From: an uncultured Christensenella sp.
Lineage (GTDB): Bacteria > Bacillota > Clostridia > Christensenellales > Borkfalkiaceae
Assembly: GCA_910586035.1 (NCBI GenBank)
Contig: CAJUHT010000022.1
Location: forward strand, 1-31,465
Reading direction: 5' to 3'
DNA length: 31,465 bases
In this document: positions 24,342-31,453 of the stretch, in pieces
Position numbering within the stretch: position 1 is the first letter of the stretch
Layout of the letters: every line of letters starts with the position of its first letter
Made by a program: the position numbers and the translations under genes
Notes under the pieces: model-generated
What the model saw: only the letters and a program-made list of their open reading frames with translations
What the model was told of the DNA's origin: nothing
Database searches by the model: none

Positions 24342-24379
24342 TTCACCGCGCCACGAAGCCGATTTTCACCCTTTAAAAA

Positions 24380-25033
24380 TCAGGTTTTAGCCGACATTTT
24401 GAAAACGTCGCGCGATTTGCCTATTACGAAAATGTGGTCGCCCTCCTGAAATACGAAGTCGGGCATAGGCGAAGGGTCGAGATGTTCGCCACGCTTGATT
24501 GCCACAATGTTCATCTTATATTTTTTACGCACGTCAAGCTCTATTATCGACTTGCCCTCCCATATCTTCATTATGGGCACTTCGAATATGGCGTAACCGT
24601 CGGTGAGCGCAACGTAGTCGAAAATGTTGTTGCCGTTGTGCCTTATGGCAAGTTTATCGGCGGTTTCGCCGTCGGCGTATATTATTTCGTCCGCGCCTAT
24701 CTTTTTAAGAAGTTCGCACTGAATATCGTCGCGCGCGCGGGAAGCAACGTATTTCGCGCCCAGCTTTTTAAGCAGTATCGTCGTAAGCATCGAAGCTTCG
24801 AGATTGTCGCCCACGGTAACGAAACACAGGTCGAACGAAGGAATATCCAACGCGCTCAAAACGTCCTCGTGCGTGTACTCGGCAATTCTTGCGTCGGCAA
24901 AGCGCGAGGCAATGCGGGCAATTCTCTCTTCCCTGCTGTCAAGCACCATAACCTCGTGCCCGAGATATTGCATTTTTTCGGCAAGATGACTGCCGAGCCT
25001 TCCCATTCCGATAATGAGTATCGATTTTTTCAT
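24380..25033 (-). CDS. trkA: Potassium uptake regulatory subunit, TrkA/KtrA type
   Basis: This cytoplasmic RCK protein gates the TrkH/KtrB potassium channel in response to nucleotides. The 217-aa product has an N-terminal Rossmann domain with GMGRLG (9-14) and an acidic residue at the end of the second strand (D32), followed by a C-terminal RCK_C domain (about 135-217). The single RCK_N plus RCK_C layout matches KtrA, not the doubled E. coli TrkA. RCK_C domains of this group often bind c-di-AMP; that is not shown here. AAAGGAAA precedes the ATG. It follows the channel gene by 80 bases. Confidence 0.92.
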   Translation of the reverse strand: MKKSILIIGMGRLGSHLAEKMQYLGHEVMVLDSREERIARIASRFADARIAEYTHEDVLSALDIPSFDLCFVTVGDNLEASMLTTILLKKLGAKYVASRARDDIQCELLKKIGADEIIYADGETADKLAIRHNGNNIFDYVALTDGYAIFEVPIMKIWEGKSIIELDVRKKYKMNIVAIKRGEHLDPSPMPDFVFQEGDHIFVIGKSRDVFKMSAKT

Positions 25034-25113
25034 AAATTTTCCTTTCCGTAAAATACCGCACGGCTTTGCCGCTTCAAACGCCGCTTCGCTCTCAGCGTTA
25101 AACTAACTACAAT

Positions 25114-26484
25114 TTAACCGATTATAATCTTATCCGCCACGCGTGAGAGCGCAACGGGCTTCTTTTCACCCGAGAATACAAGCACAAGCGTAAACCCGCC
25201 AACTCTGCCGAAAAACATAAGCATAATCAGGATAATTTTGGAAACGGCGTGCAAATCCGCCGTTATCCCGCGGGAAAGCCCTACCGTACCGACCGCGCTT
25301 ACCACCTCGAAAGCGACGTCGGTAAGCGACGGCATATCCGCCCCCCAACCGAAGTGCGCGCTCTCTATCGCGCAAATGAGCATAGCGCTTGCCACCGCAA
25401 CCAGCACGTACAGGCAGACAATCGCGCCCGCCTGATGGCTTGCGTCCGCCTCGAACCTGCGTTTGTACAGGTGTATTTCGTCGTACCTGCGCGAAGTCGC
25501 CCACATAGACAGCACAAACACGGCAAGCGTTGTCGTCTTTATGCCGCCCGCCGTAGAGCCCGGCGAGCCGCCGACAAGCATAAACACGTTTGTAAGCGCG
25601 TTGCCCGCGCCCGACATACCCGCGTAGTCTACGGTATTGAAGCCCGCCGTTCTGGGCGTTACCGACATAAACAGCGAAGCGAGTATTTTTGTACCAACGC
25701 CCTTACCGCCGAGCGTTGCGGGGTTGTTCCACTCAAACGCCATAAACAGCGCCCAACCCAAAGCTATCAGCACGCCCGTTGTCGACAAAACCACCTTGGA
25801 ATGAAAGGAATATTTTCTAATCTTTATCCCGTGGTGAATTACGTCGCCCCAGACGAAAAAGCCTATGCCGCCTATGACAATCAACAGCATTACCACTATA
25901 TTTACAAGCGGATTGCTTACAAACTGCATAAGCGAAACCGAGCCGTTTCTGTCGGTTACGGTAAAGCCCGCGTTGCAAAACGCGGAAACGGACGTAAACA
26001 CCGCCTGCCAAATGCCTTCGCCCCAGCCGTAGACGGGAACAAAAGCGAAGCTTAAACAAAACGCGCCCGCAACCTCGAATATCAGCGTGCCGAGCAGAAT
26101 AATTTTCACAAGGCTCTTTACGCTTGCCAAATCAACGCTGCCCGCCGACTGCATAACCAGCTTGCGCTGTGAAAGAGAGGCGTGCTTTTTTACGTACAGC
26201 ATAAACAGGGATATAATTGTTATAAACCCCAAACCGCCCACCTGAATAAGCAGGAGGATAACAACCTGACCGTAGTACGACCAATAGGTTGCCATAGCGG
26301 AAACGGAAAGCCCCGTAACGCAGGTTGCGCTGGTAGCCGTAAAGAGGCTGGTTAAAAAGTTTACCTTTCTTTCAACCGTAGCCGCAGGTATGCACAGCAG
26401 CGCCGTTCCCACGCATATTATCATAAAAAAGCTCAGGGCAACAATCGCCGCCGCAGGCAATTTAAAGTTTCGCAACTTTTGCAT
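25114..26484 (-). CDS. trkH: Potassium transporter membrane subunit, TrkH/KtrB type
   Basis: This is the ion-conducting subunit of a Ktr/Trk potassium uptake system. The product (456 aa from the ATG) is strongly hydrophobic, with four channel-like repeats whose filter segments are visible: ATCVTGL, AFCNAGFT, PRTAGFN and VGTVGLS. The conserved GGSPGSTAGGIKTTT intramembrane loop follows the third. The start is uncertain: ATG at 26484 or a GTG two codons earlier at 26490. Neither has a ribosome-binding site, and a TTGATT-17-TATAAT promoter predicts transcription beginning at about 26488, so the message looks leaderless. It heads the trkH-trkA pair. Confidence 0.92.
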   Translation of the reverse strand: MQKLRNFKLPAAAIVALSFFMIICVGTALLCIPAATVERKVNFLTSLFTATSATCVTGLSVSAMATYWSYYGQVVILLLIQVGGLGFITIISLFMLYVKKHASLSQRKLVMQSAGSVDLASVKSLVKIILLGTLIFEVAGAFCLSFAFVPVYGWGEGIWQAVFTSVSAFCNAGFTVTDRNGSVSLMQFVSNPLVNIVVMLLIVIGGIGFFVWGDVIHHGIKIRKYSFHSKVVLSTTGVLIALGWALFMAFEWNNPATLGGKGVGTKILASLFMSVTPRTAGFNTVDYAGMSGAGNALTNVFMLVGGSPGSTAGGIKTTTLAVFVLSMWATSRRYDEIHLYKRRFEADASHQAGAIVCLYVLVAVASAMLICAIESAHFGWGADMPSLTDVAFEVVSAVGTVGLSRGITADLHAVSKIILIMLMFFGRVGGFTLVLVFSGEKKPVALSRVADKIIIG

Positions 26485-26494
26485 AATCACAAAT

Positions 26495-26523
26495 ATTATA
26501 TAACTTTACCCGTCAAAAATCAA
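26495..26523 (-). promoter_or_regulatory. Vegetative promoter of trkH (start at or within a few bases of the start codon)
   Basis: TTGATT (26523-26518), 17 bases, TATAAT (26500-26495). Predicted +1 about 26488, between the two possible start codons. Confidence 0.65.
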
Positions 26524-26622
26524 CTTATAATATATTATGTGCGTGTTTTGAATAAACAAAGTATTTTTTGAAAATTTTTAACATAATAATTAGCGGAATG
26601 TTATTTTAGCCCAAAAATTCCC

Positions 26623-26651
26623 TTGACGAATTATGAAACGCGTGGTATAAT
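26623..26651 (+). promoter_or_regulatory. Vegetative promoter of the DeoR-family gene
   Basis: TTGACG (26623-26628), 17 bases, TATAAT (26646-26651). Predicted start about 26658. Confidence 0.75.
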
Positions 26652-26652
26652 A

Positions 26653-26687
26653 TCATTGATAATGACAATTGGCTGTTAAATATTAAC
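26653..26687 (+). promoter_or_regulatory. Two 13-bp dyads in the deoR-type leader, candidate operators
   Basis: TCATT-GAT-AATGA (26653-26665) covers the predicted transcription start, and GTTAA-ATA-TTAAC (26675-26687) lies in the leader. Both are perfect 5-3-5 inverted repeats, and their centres are 22 bp apart, about two helical turns. Autoregulation by the DeoR protein is a reasonable inference, although the two half-site sequences differ. Confidence 0.45.
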
Positions 26688-26700
26688 AAAGAGGTACATT

Positions 26701-27459
26701 ATGAAACGCGAAAGAATCGAAGAAATAGCCGAAATTTTAGACAAGCGCGGTAAAATGACGCTTGAACAGTTGGAAAAGGAATTTCCCAACGTATCGCAAA
26801 TGACTTTAAGGCGCGATTTGTATCAGCTTGAAGAGGACGGGCGCATCATCCGTATCCGCGGCGGCGCAATGTCCGTTAAGGAAGTGCAAAAGGTTTCGGG
26901 CGAAGCGTACACAAAAAAGACAACCATCAACACCGACGCTAAAATAGTCATCGCGCAAAAGGCGGCTACGCTGATTGACGAGGGCATATCCCTCTTCCTT
27001 GACGGCGGCACTACGGCTATGTACCTTTCCAAGGAAATTGCCGACATTCCGTGTAATATTTTCACCAACGGTATTGCCGTTGCAATGGAGCTTGCGCAGA
27101 AGAAAAACATAAATATCACGGTGGTCGGAGGACAGCTTATGAAGGACAATCTTTCCACTTCCTCCCCGCTTGCCAAAGAGTATTTTGCCGCTTCTAATTT
27201 CGAGCTTGCAATAGTTTCTGCCACGGCGTTTACGCCGCAAAACGGCTTTTCCTGCAACAGTCAGGTAGAAAGCGACCTGTTAAGGCAGGTTTTCCAAAAG
27301 GCAAGGCACGTTTATATGATGTTGGACAGCTCTAAAATCGGAAAAATCAACCCTTTTACATTCGCGCATATAGAGGACATCGACGTGCTTATAACCGACG
27401 ATAATTTCCCCAAGGAATACAAGGCGCTGTTTGAAGAGAGCAATATAGTAGTTATGTAA
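26701..27459 (+). CDS. DeoR/GlpR-family transcriptional regulator
   Basis: The 252-aa product has an N-terminal winged helix-turn-helix (residues 3-56, with the DeoR signature around MTLRRDLYQLEEDGRIIRIRGGA) and a C-terminal sugar-phosphate sensor domain of the ISOCOT fold (about 78-240, with the phosphate-binding DGGTT at 101-105). Such proteins usually repress sugar-use genes and release DNA on binding a phosphorylated sugar. No sugar kinase or transporter is next to it, so its target is not shown by context. It has a strong promoter, GAGG before the ATG, two operator-like dyads and a terminator, so it is transcribed alone. Confidence 0.9.
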   Translation: MKRERIEEIAEILDKRGKMTLEQLEKEFPNVSQMTLRRDLYQLEEDGRIIRIRGGAMSVKEVQKVSGEAYTKKTTINTDAKIVIAQKAATLIDEGISLFLDGGTTAMYLSKEIADIPCNIFTNGIAVAMELAQKKNINITVVGGQLMKDNLSTSSPLAKEYFAASNFELAIVSATAFTPQNGFSCNSQVESDLLRQVFQKARHVYMMLDSSKIGKINPFTFAHIEDIDVLITDDNFPKEYKALFEESNIVVM

Positions 27460-27479
27460 AAATCGAAATAAAAAAGTAC

Positions 27480-27508
27480 GCCCCGCGCAATACTTGCGCG
27501 GGGCTTTT
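27480..27508. terminator. Terminator of the DeoR gene, likely bidirectional
   Basis: A perfect 11-bp G+C stem (27480-27490 with 27494-27504) with a three-base loop. TTTTAT follows on the plus strand, and an A/T-rich tract flanks the other side, so it may also end the minus-strand small gene. Confidence 0.85.
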
Positions 27509-27526
27509 ATCCTACTATTGCAAACG

Positions 27527-27733
27527 TCAATCCGACCACTTGTGTTTTTCCAACGTTCTGTCCTTTATGTCGTCGTAAAACTCGAAATACTTGCGGCGCA
27601 CGTCCTCTACCGTATCCTTGTCGTCCAAAAGCCCGAGAAGTTCGTCAAGCTCGTCCGCGGTGAAATCTGAAAGACAAAATTCCCCGTCGAACGCGGAAGC
27701 CAACTTCATTAAGTCCCAATTTGTCGCTTTCAA
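27527..27733 (-). CDS. Small acidic protein downstream of the DUF308 gene
   Basis: The function and family are not recognised. The product is 68 aa from TTG at 27733: a short N-terminal helix, a very acidic centre (LSDFTADELDELLGLLDDKDTVEDV) and a mixed charged end. The TTG is preferred because GAGGTG lies a few bases upstream; a GTG four codons earlier (27745) would overlap the DUF308 stop (GTGA) but would place the ribosome-binding site inside the gene. Either way it is translationally linked to the DUF308 gene, whose stop is at 27742. Confidence 0.6.
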   Translation of the reverse strand: MKATNWDLMKLASAFDGEFCLSDFTADELDELLGLLDDKDTVEDVRRKYFEFYDDIKDRTLEKHKWSD

Positions 27734-27741
27734 TTTACACC

Positions 27742-28503
27742 TCACTCTTTCGTAAACAACTTTTTAAGCGCGGGCAACGTGGTTATGCCGTCGATTATAA
27801 GCGAAACGCCAAAGACAATTATGTGCAGTTCGCCGTATTCTTCCGGCTTGTATAAAAGCAAAAACGCAACAGCAACTTCTACAATTCCCTTGATAATATA
27901 GTACGACGAACGCATCCCGCGGGATATTCTCGAAAGCGCGTGATTAAATGCGTGCGCGCCCTCGCACAGTCCCAAAACGCCCCACACAATGGGGATAAAC
28001 GTGTGCGCCCATTCGTGTTCTATCAGTATCATTACGCTAAGCCCAATCAAAATTAGCGCGGATGCCGTTCGGTTGGACTTTGTATTGCGGTATTCTTTTT
28101 CTATGATTGCAAATATAAAGCGCACTAACGAGATTGCCAAAAGCCCGCCGCCGACTACGTAAGGTAAAACGCTTTCTATCCGCGCGGGAATTGCCGCGCA
28201 CACCGCGCCGAGAGCTATGTACAAAACCGACAAAACGTACTTTGCCGCGGTTTCGGGAATTTTTATGTGCTTGTTTGCGCTCTTTGCTTGGCTTTCCACC
28301 GAAAAATCGTCTATAATGCGGTCGCCGTAAGTGCCGAAATCCGTTATCGAAATTTCTTCCAGAGCTTCCTCGCTCGGCTCTTCGCCTACAAGCGTGTGCG
28401 CCTCCACTTCAATATCGGCTCCGTCAACGTTTTCGTCCGCGTTTTTTTCTGTCTTTGTTTTACCGTCTGCCGACTTTCGGGTCTTTTCCTCTTCTTCTAT
28501 CAT
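27742..28503 (-). CDS. DUF308/HdeD-like membrane protein with acidic N-terminus
   Basis: The 253-aa product starts with about 80 charged, probably disordered, residues rich in Glu, followed by about six transmembrane helices in pairs (from residue 87 to 247). The pattern of short hydrophobic hairpins, with a GVLGLCEGAHAF segment, resembles DUF308/HdeD proteins. HdeD is linked to acid resistance in E. coli; most clostridial members have no known role. A perfect-consensus promoter (TTGACA-17-TATAAT) lies 22 bases upstream. The ribosome-binding site is weak (GGGAT). It is divergent from the C_GCAxxG_C_C gene. Confidence 0.75.
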   Translation of the reverse strand: MIEEEEKTRKSADGKTKTEKNADENVDGADIEVEAHTLVGEEPSEEALEEISITDFGTYGDRIIDDFSVESQAKSANKHIKIPETAAKYVLSVLYIALGAVCAAIPARIESVLPYVVGGGLLAISLVRFIFAIIEKEYRNTKSNRTASALILIGLSVMILIEHEWAHTFIPIVWGVLGLCEGAHAFNHALSRISRGMRSSYYIIKGIVEVAVAFLLLYKPEEYGELHIIVFGVSLIIDGITTLPALKKLFTKE

Positions 28504-28524
28504 AATTTATCCCAATGTTCAAGT

Positions 28525-28553
28525 ATTATATCATATACTGCGGACAGTGTCAA
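28525..28553 (-). promoter_or_regulatory. Perfect-consensus vegetative promoter of the DUF308 gene
   Basis: TTGACA (28553-28548), 17 bases, TATAAT (28530-28525): consensus in both boxes with ideal spacing. Predicted start about 28518, leaving a 15-base leader. Confidence 0.8.
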
Positions 28554-28566
28554 CACGCGCCCGCGC

Positions 28567-28595
28567 TTGCAATTTCCGCAAATAAGTGCTATTAT
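28567..28595 (+). promoter_or_regulatory. Vegetative promoter of the C_GCAxxG_C_C gene
   Basis: TTGCAA (28567-28572), 17 bases, TATTAT (28590-28595). Its -35 box starts 14 bases from the -35 box of the divergent promoter. Predicted start about 28602. Confidence 0.65.
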
Positions 28596-28616
28596 TTGTT
28601 TAACAGGGGTTAATTT

Positions 28617-29072
28617 ATGGGTAAGAGAGCCGAAAAGGCAAAGGAAATGTTTTTACAGGGATATAACTGCTGTCAGGCGGTGGTGGGCGCATTTGCCGAT
28701 TTATACGGCTTCGAGCCCGAAACGGCTATGAAATTTGCCGAGGGCTTCGGCGGCGGTATGGGGCGTATGCGCCTGACCTGCGGCGCGGTAAACGCTATGG
28801 CAATTGTCGCGGGTATGAAAATGAGCCACGGTCAGCCCGGCGATTTACAGCGGCGCGGCGAAATTTACGCCGTTGTCAGGCAAATGGTAGAGGAATTTAA
28901 AGCCGACAACGGTACGATTATCTGCGCGGAACTCTTAGGGCGAGCTTTGCCGAAAGACGATTCCCCGCAACCCGAGGAGCGCACCGCCGACTACTACAAG
29001 CGCCGCCCCTGTCCCGAAAAAATACGGCAGTGCGGCTTGATTATAGAAAAATATCTGGGAATCGAAGAGTAA
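28617..29072 (+). CDS. C_GCAxxG_C_C family redox-type protein
   Basis: The 151-aa product matches the C_GCAxxG_C_C family of small cysteine-rich proteins, widespread in anaerobes and presumed redox-active or metal-binding; the biochemical role is not established. Visible are GYNCCQAV with C18 and C19, the central glycine-rich FGGGMGRMRLTCGAVNAM with C55, and C103, C132 and C139 near the end. The usual GA after CGAVT is replaced by NA. GGGG lies eight bases before the ATG. It has its own promoter, divergent from the DUF308 gene, and ends three bases before a convergent broken gene, with no clear terminator. Confidence 0.88.
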   Translation: MGKRAEKAKEMFLQGYNCCQAVVGAFADLYGFEPETAMKFAEGFGGGMGRMRLTCGAVNAMAIVAGMKMSHGQPGDLQRRGEIYAVVRQMVEEFKADNGTIICAELLGRALPKDDSPQPEERTADYYKRRPCPEKIRQCGLIIEKYLGIEE

Positions 29073-29075
29073 ATT

Positions 29076-29363
29076 TTAAGTTACCTCGTCAATTGCCTTT
29101 TGCATAGCAATTCCCGCATTAAAGCCGAAGCAGAACAGTTTTTTGCCAACGCGGTAAAATAATTCGTCCATATTGTTTTCAATGCGCAACTCCAAATGAT
29201 TCAAAATTTCCTTTTGCTCGTCTTTTATCAGTGTGGCGAGCAAATTATTTTTATGCTCGTTTATATTGCGCGACAAAAAACCGTCGTCTTCCGCTTCCTA
29301 TCTTTTCCGCAATTTAGAAATCAAACACATATCAATCACGTCAAAAAGCTCGGGAATTTCCAT
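29076..29363 (-). pseudogene. Small helical protein gene interrupted by an in-frame TAG
   Basis: An ATG at 29363 with a good GAGGAT ribosome-binding site and a TATAAT at 29408-29403 starts a frame of 21 codons (MEIPELFDVIDMCLISKLRKR) that meets TAG at 29300-29298. The same frame then continues without interruption for 73 more codons to 29076. The second part (helical, ending FGFNAGIAMQKAIDEVT) could restart from a TTG at 29276 as a 66-aa protein. The pattern of a charged helix followed by a 'GFNAG' helix faintly recalls DUF6809-type small proteins. A nonsense mutation is the simplest reading, because TAG is a normal stop elsewhere here (spmB and the Gln/Pro-rich gene). Confidence 0.55.
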
Positions 29364-29530
29364 AATTTTATCCTCGTTTTTTAGTTTTTCTAAATTAAGT
29401 TTATTATATCATATTAAAGTAGCGAATAGTTAAAATGGAACATTTTATTCCAAAATATTTGTAAAGCAAAACAAACCGCTTAAAGGCATTTTTGCTAACG
29501 TAGCTAAAACCGCAACGTTTTAAATAATAA

Positions 29531-29582
29531 TTTCCACTAACAATTAACCCGCCGACAAAGCGCACTTTCCATAGACAATTAA
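29531..29582 (+). repeat. Two 17-base imperfect direct repeats
   Basis: Both copies read TTTCCA, three variable bases, then ACAATTAA (29531-29547 and 29566-29582), 35 bases apart start to start. The role is unknown. Confidence 0.5.
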
Positions 29583-29602
29583 AAACAGACTATGATAAAA
29601 TT

Positions 29603-29626
29603 CTCTCGAACTTTTTTGTCCGAGAG
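29603..29626. terminator. Terminator of the beta-lactamase-family gene
   Basis: CTCTCGAAC pairs with GTCCGAGAG (29603-29611 with 29618-29626, one G-U pair) around a six-base loop, 38 bases past the stop. Both flanks are U-rich in their own direction (AATTTTAT on minus, GTTTTTGC on plus), so it may work both ways. Confidence 0.7.
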
Positions 29627-29663
29627 GTTTTTGCTATCGCGGTTAAGTATGACAAATTGAAAT

Positions 29664-31091
29664 TTATCGTTTCATATCGACTTTGCGTTTAATTAAAATG
29701 ATTGTTTTTGCTATACCACCAATAAACAGCAGACAAGAAGAAATAATAATTGTTGTAAACATATCGGGAACAAACGCCAAAACTACCCAAAGCGGAGTTA
29801 AAAAAAACATTCGCGGCAATAGTAATATAAATATCGGCAAGATTAAATGTATAAAAATTAGTACAGATATTTTAACCCACAGTTTACCTGTTGTAAGGCG
29901 TTTCTTATATAGCATAATTAAGCACAAAGGCAGTATTGAAATTACAAGAACAACAAAATATGCAAGGTCATAAAGGATATGCATTGTAACGTATTCATTA
30001 GATTTAATCTGATTGGGATTATCGCCCGTTAGCATAAGAACGATGCTCCAATCAATTCTATCCATCATATCCTTGCCGACAAAATAATCGTTTGTATTTA
30101 CGGCAATAGCGATACCGATATCACTTTCGGGCAAAATACAAATTGTTGACATTCCCGTTTCGACAAGTCCGCTATGACGCAGGGCAGGTTGTTTAAGCGG
30201 CTCATTTGTAAGCGTCCAACCCATTCCGTATTTGTAAGGAATATTTGCCTGCACTTCCACGTTTTCATAAAACATTTTGTTTATGCTATCATTTGAAATT
30301 ATACATTCACCGCCGTTTAGATACATTTGCAGATATTTCCCTAAATCGGCTGTTGAAGATGATAGAAAACCCGCGGAAGGCGTTATCCACGCATTATCTG
30401 AGTTAGGAAATTTAGGGGCGGTTTTTGTATTTATTCCAAACCAATTTTCGTAAGTTTCAATAAGACCGTTTTCTTTTGCTTTTTCATAGGTAGCGGCAGA
30501 TTTCGACATAGAAAGCGGCTCAAATATATTTTGTGTAACATAATCTTCGTAACTCAATTCACTAACAACTTTGATAATTTTGCCAAGAAGTGAATAATTT
30601 ACATTTGCGTAAATGTGTTCTCCTTGCTTATTTACTATTTTATAGTTTCCCAGATTTTGATGTTCACCAAGTCCACTTGTGTGATTGAGAAGCTGTCTTA
30701 CGGTTATTGCGTTATTTGTGTTGCTTTTGGAAAGATATGTAGAAATTGGGGCGTTAAGGTCGATTTTACCTCGTTCAACGAGTTGCATTATACAAAGTGC
30801 AGTGAATGACTTGCTGACAGAGCCAAGTAAAAACGGCGTATTGGTGCTACTGCAATCCCCATAAGTTTTTGAAAGTAATACATCTTCCTTGTTTACGATT
30901 GTAATAGACATTGCAGGGAAATGAGCCTTATAACAAGCGTTGGCAAGATACGAATCGATTTCATCATATATAGTGCTTTCGGTTTGCTCGGCAAGAGTAA
31001 GGGCTTGCCGATTGATTGGGATTGGTTGCAAAAAAATTCCGCCCAAAATAACAAAGCAAAACAACAAGCACAAAGATTTTATAGCTTTCAT
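29664..31091 (-). CDS. Serine beta-lactamase/D-Ala-D-Ala peptidase family membrane protein
   Basis: The 475-aa product has an N-terminal signal/membrane helix, an extracellular class C-type serine hydrolase domain (about 40-350) and a C-terminal membrane region of about four helices (371-470). Catalytic motifs are present: S91-x-x-K94 (SVSK), Y161-A-N163 and the third-box H306-S-G308. Relatives include Pbp4*/FmtA-like esterases, D-amino-acid peptidases and AmpC; the substrate cannot be told, and antibiotic resistance should not be assumed. GGAG precedes the ATG, and a TTGCGT-17-TACAAT promoter lies upstream. The gene is visibly more A+T-rich (AAT, ATT, TTA and AAA codons) than the rest of the window, suggesting later acquisition. 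Confidence 0.85.
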   Translation of the reverse strand: MKAIKSLCLLFCFVILGGIFLQPIPINRQALTLAEQTESTIYDEIDSYLANACYKAHFPAMSITIVNKEDVLLSKTYGDCSSTNTPFLLGSVSKSFTALCIMQLVERGKIDLNAPISTYLSKSNTNNAITVRQLLNHTSGLGEHQNLGNYKIVNKQGEHIYANVNYSLLGKIIKVVSELSYEDYVTQNIFEPLSMSKSAATYEKAKENGLIETYENWFGINTKTAPKFPNSDNAWITPSAGFLSSSTADLGKYLQMYLNGGECIISNDSINKMFYENVEVQANIPYKYGMGWTLTNEPLKQPALRHSGLVETGMSTICILPESDIGIAIAVNTNDYFVGKDMMDRIDWSIVLMLTGDNPNQIKSNEYVTMHILYDLAYFVVLVISILPLCLIMLYKKRLTTGKLWVKISVLIFIHLILPIFILLLPRMFFLTPLWVVLAFVPDMFTTIIISSCLLFIGGIAKTIILIKRKVDMKR

Positions 31092-31126
31092 ATTTACTCC
31101 GCTAAATTACTGTTTATCGTGCAACC

Positions 31127-31155
31127 ATTGTATCACGAAATATGAAAGAACGCAA
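31127..31155 (-). promoter_or_regulatory. Vegetative promoter of the beta-lactamase-family gene
   Basis: TTGCGT (31155-31150), 17 bases, TACAAT (31132-31127). Predicted start about 31120, followed by a leader with GGAG. Confidence 0.6.
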
Positions 31156-31243
31156 CCGATTGAATTTTGCGGGATTTCTAAAAGACATCTATATCCCAAT
31201 AGGCTACGAGTGGCATAGTTCGTCCACGAAAAAAGTTAAGAAA

Positions 31244-31266
31244 AGGCACAGCCTACCGCTATGCCT
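31244..31266 (-). terminator. Terminator for a minus-strand transcript from beyond the window
   Basis: AGGCATAGC and GCTGTGCCT (31258-31266 with 31244-31252, one G-U pair) form a 9-bp stem with a five-base loop, followed in the minus direction by TTTTCTTAACTTTTTT. Confidence 0.6.
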
Positions 31267-31418
31267 AAATCTTTTATTTGCGTTTTATTAAATTCCATAT
31301 GGGAATTACGGTAACGTTGCGGGCATTTTATTTTAAATACTTTATACTTAAAACCATAAAGCAAAAATTTACCTTAAATTATAGCGGCTAAGTAGTTTAC
31401 TTCGCCTGCGGCTTCGTG

Positions 31419-31453
31419 CCGTTGCAAAGCAACGGGGCGGCGCGTATTGCGCC
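31419..31453. repeat. Tandem palindromes at the right edge
   Basis: CCGTTGC-AAA-GCAACGG (31419-31435) and GGCGC-GTATT-GCGCC (31439-31453) are perfect inverted repeats three bases apart. They may be part of a dispersed intergenic repeat or the end of an RNA-gene region just outside the window. Confidence 0.45.

Larger units (their letters stand above)
29364..29663. other. Gene-free A+T-rich stretch before the beta-lactamase-family gene
   Basis: No open frame with a start signal is visible. It holds the promoter of the broken gene (TATAAT 29408-29403), two imperfect 17-base direct repeats (29531-29547 and 29566-29582) and the terminator at 29603-29626. Confidence 0.6.

Noticed and set aside
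24214..24379. T-box leader before cysE-cysS
   Set aside because: Expected because T-boxes are common there, but neither the conserved T-box sequence (GGTGGNACCGCG-like) nor a terminator/antiterminator pair is present.
24264..24449. Plus-strand 61-codon frame across the trkA-cysE gap
   Set aside because: No ribosome-binding site; it runs into the antisense of trkA. The structured-RNA reading explains the G+C-rich composition better.
25249..26055. Long plus-strand open frame (268 codons) opposite trkH
   Set aside because: Arg/His-rich shadow of a conserved transporter gene; the codons are forced by the opposite strand.
29298..29300. Amber codon as evidence of an altered genetic code
   Set aside because: TAG terminates spmB (1648-1650) and the small gene at 10262 normally.
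31240..31302. Minus-strand 20-codon peptide ending in the terminator stem
   Set aside because: No ribosome-binding site, and the stop lies just past the hairpin; a chance frame is more likely, though a peptide gene cannot be excluded.
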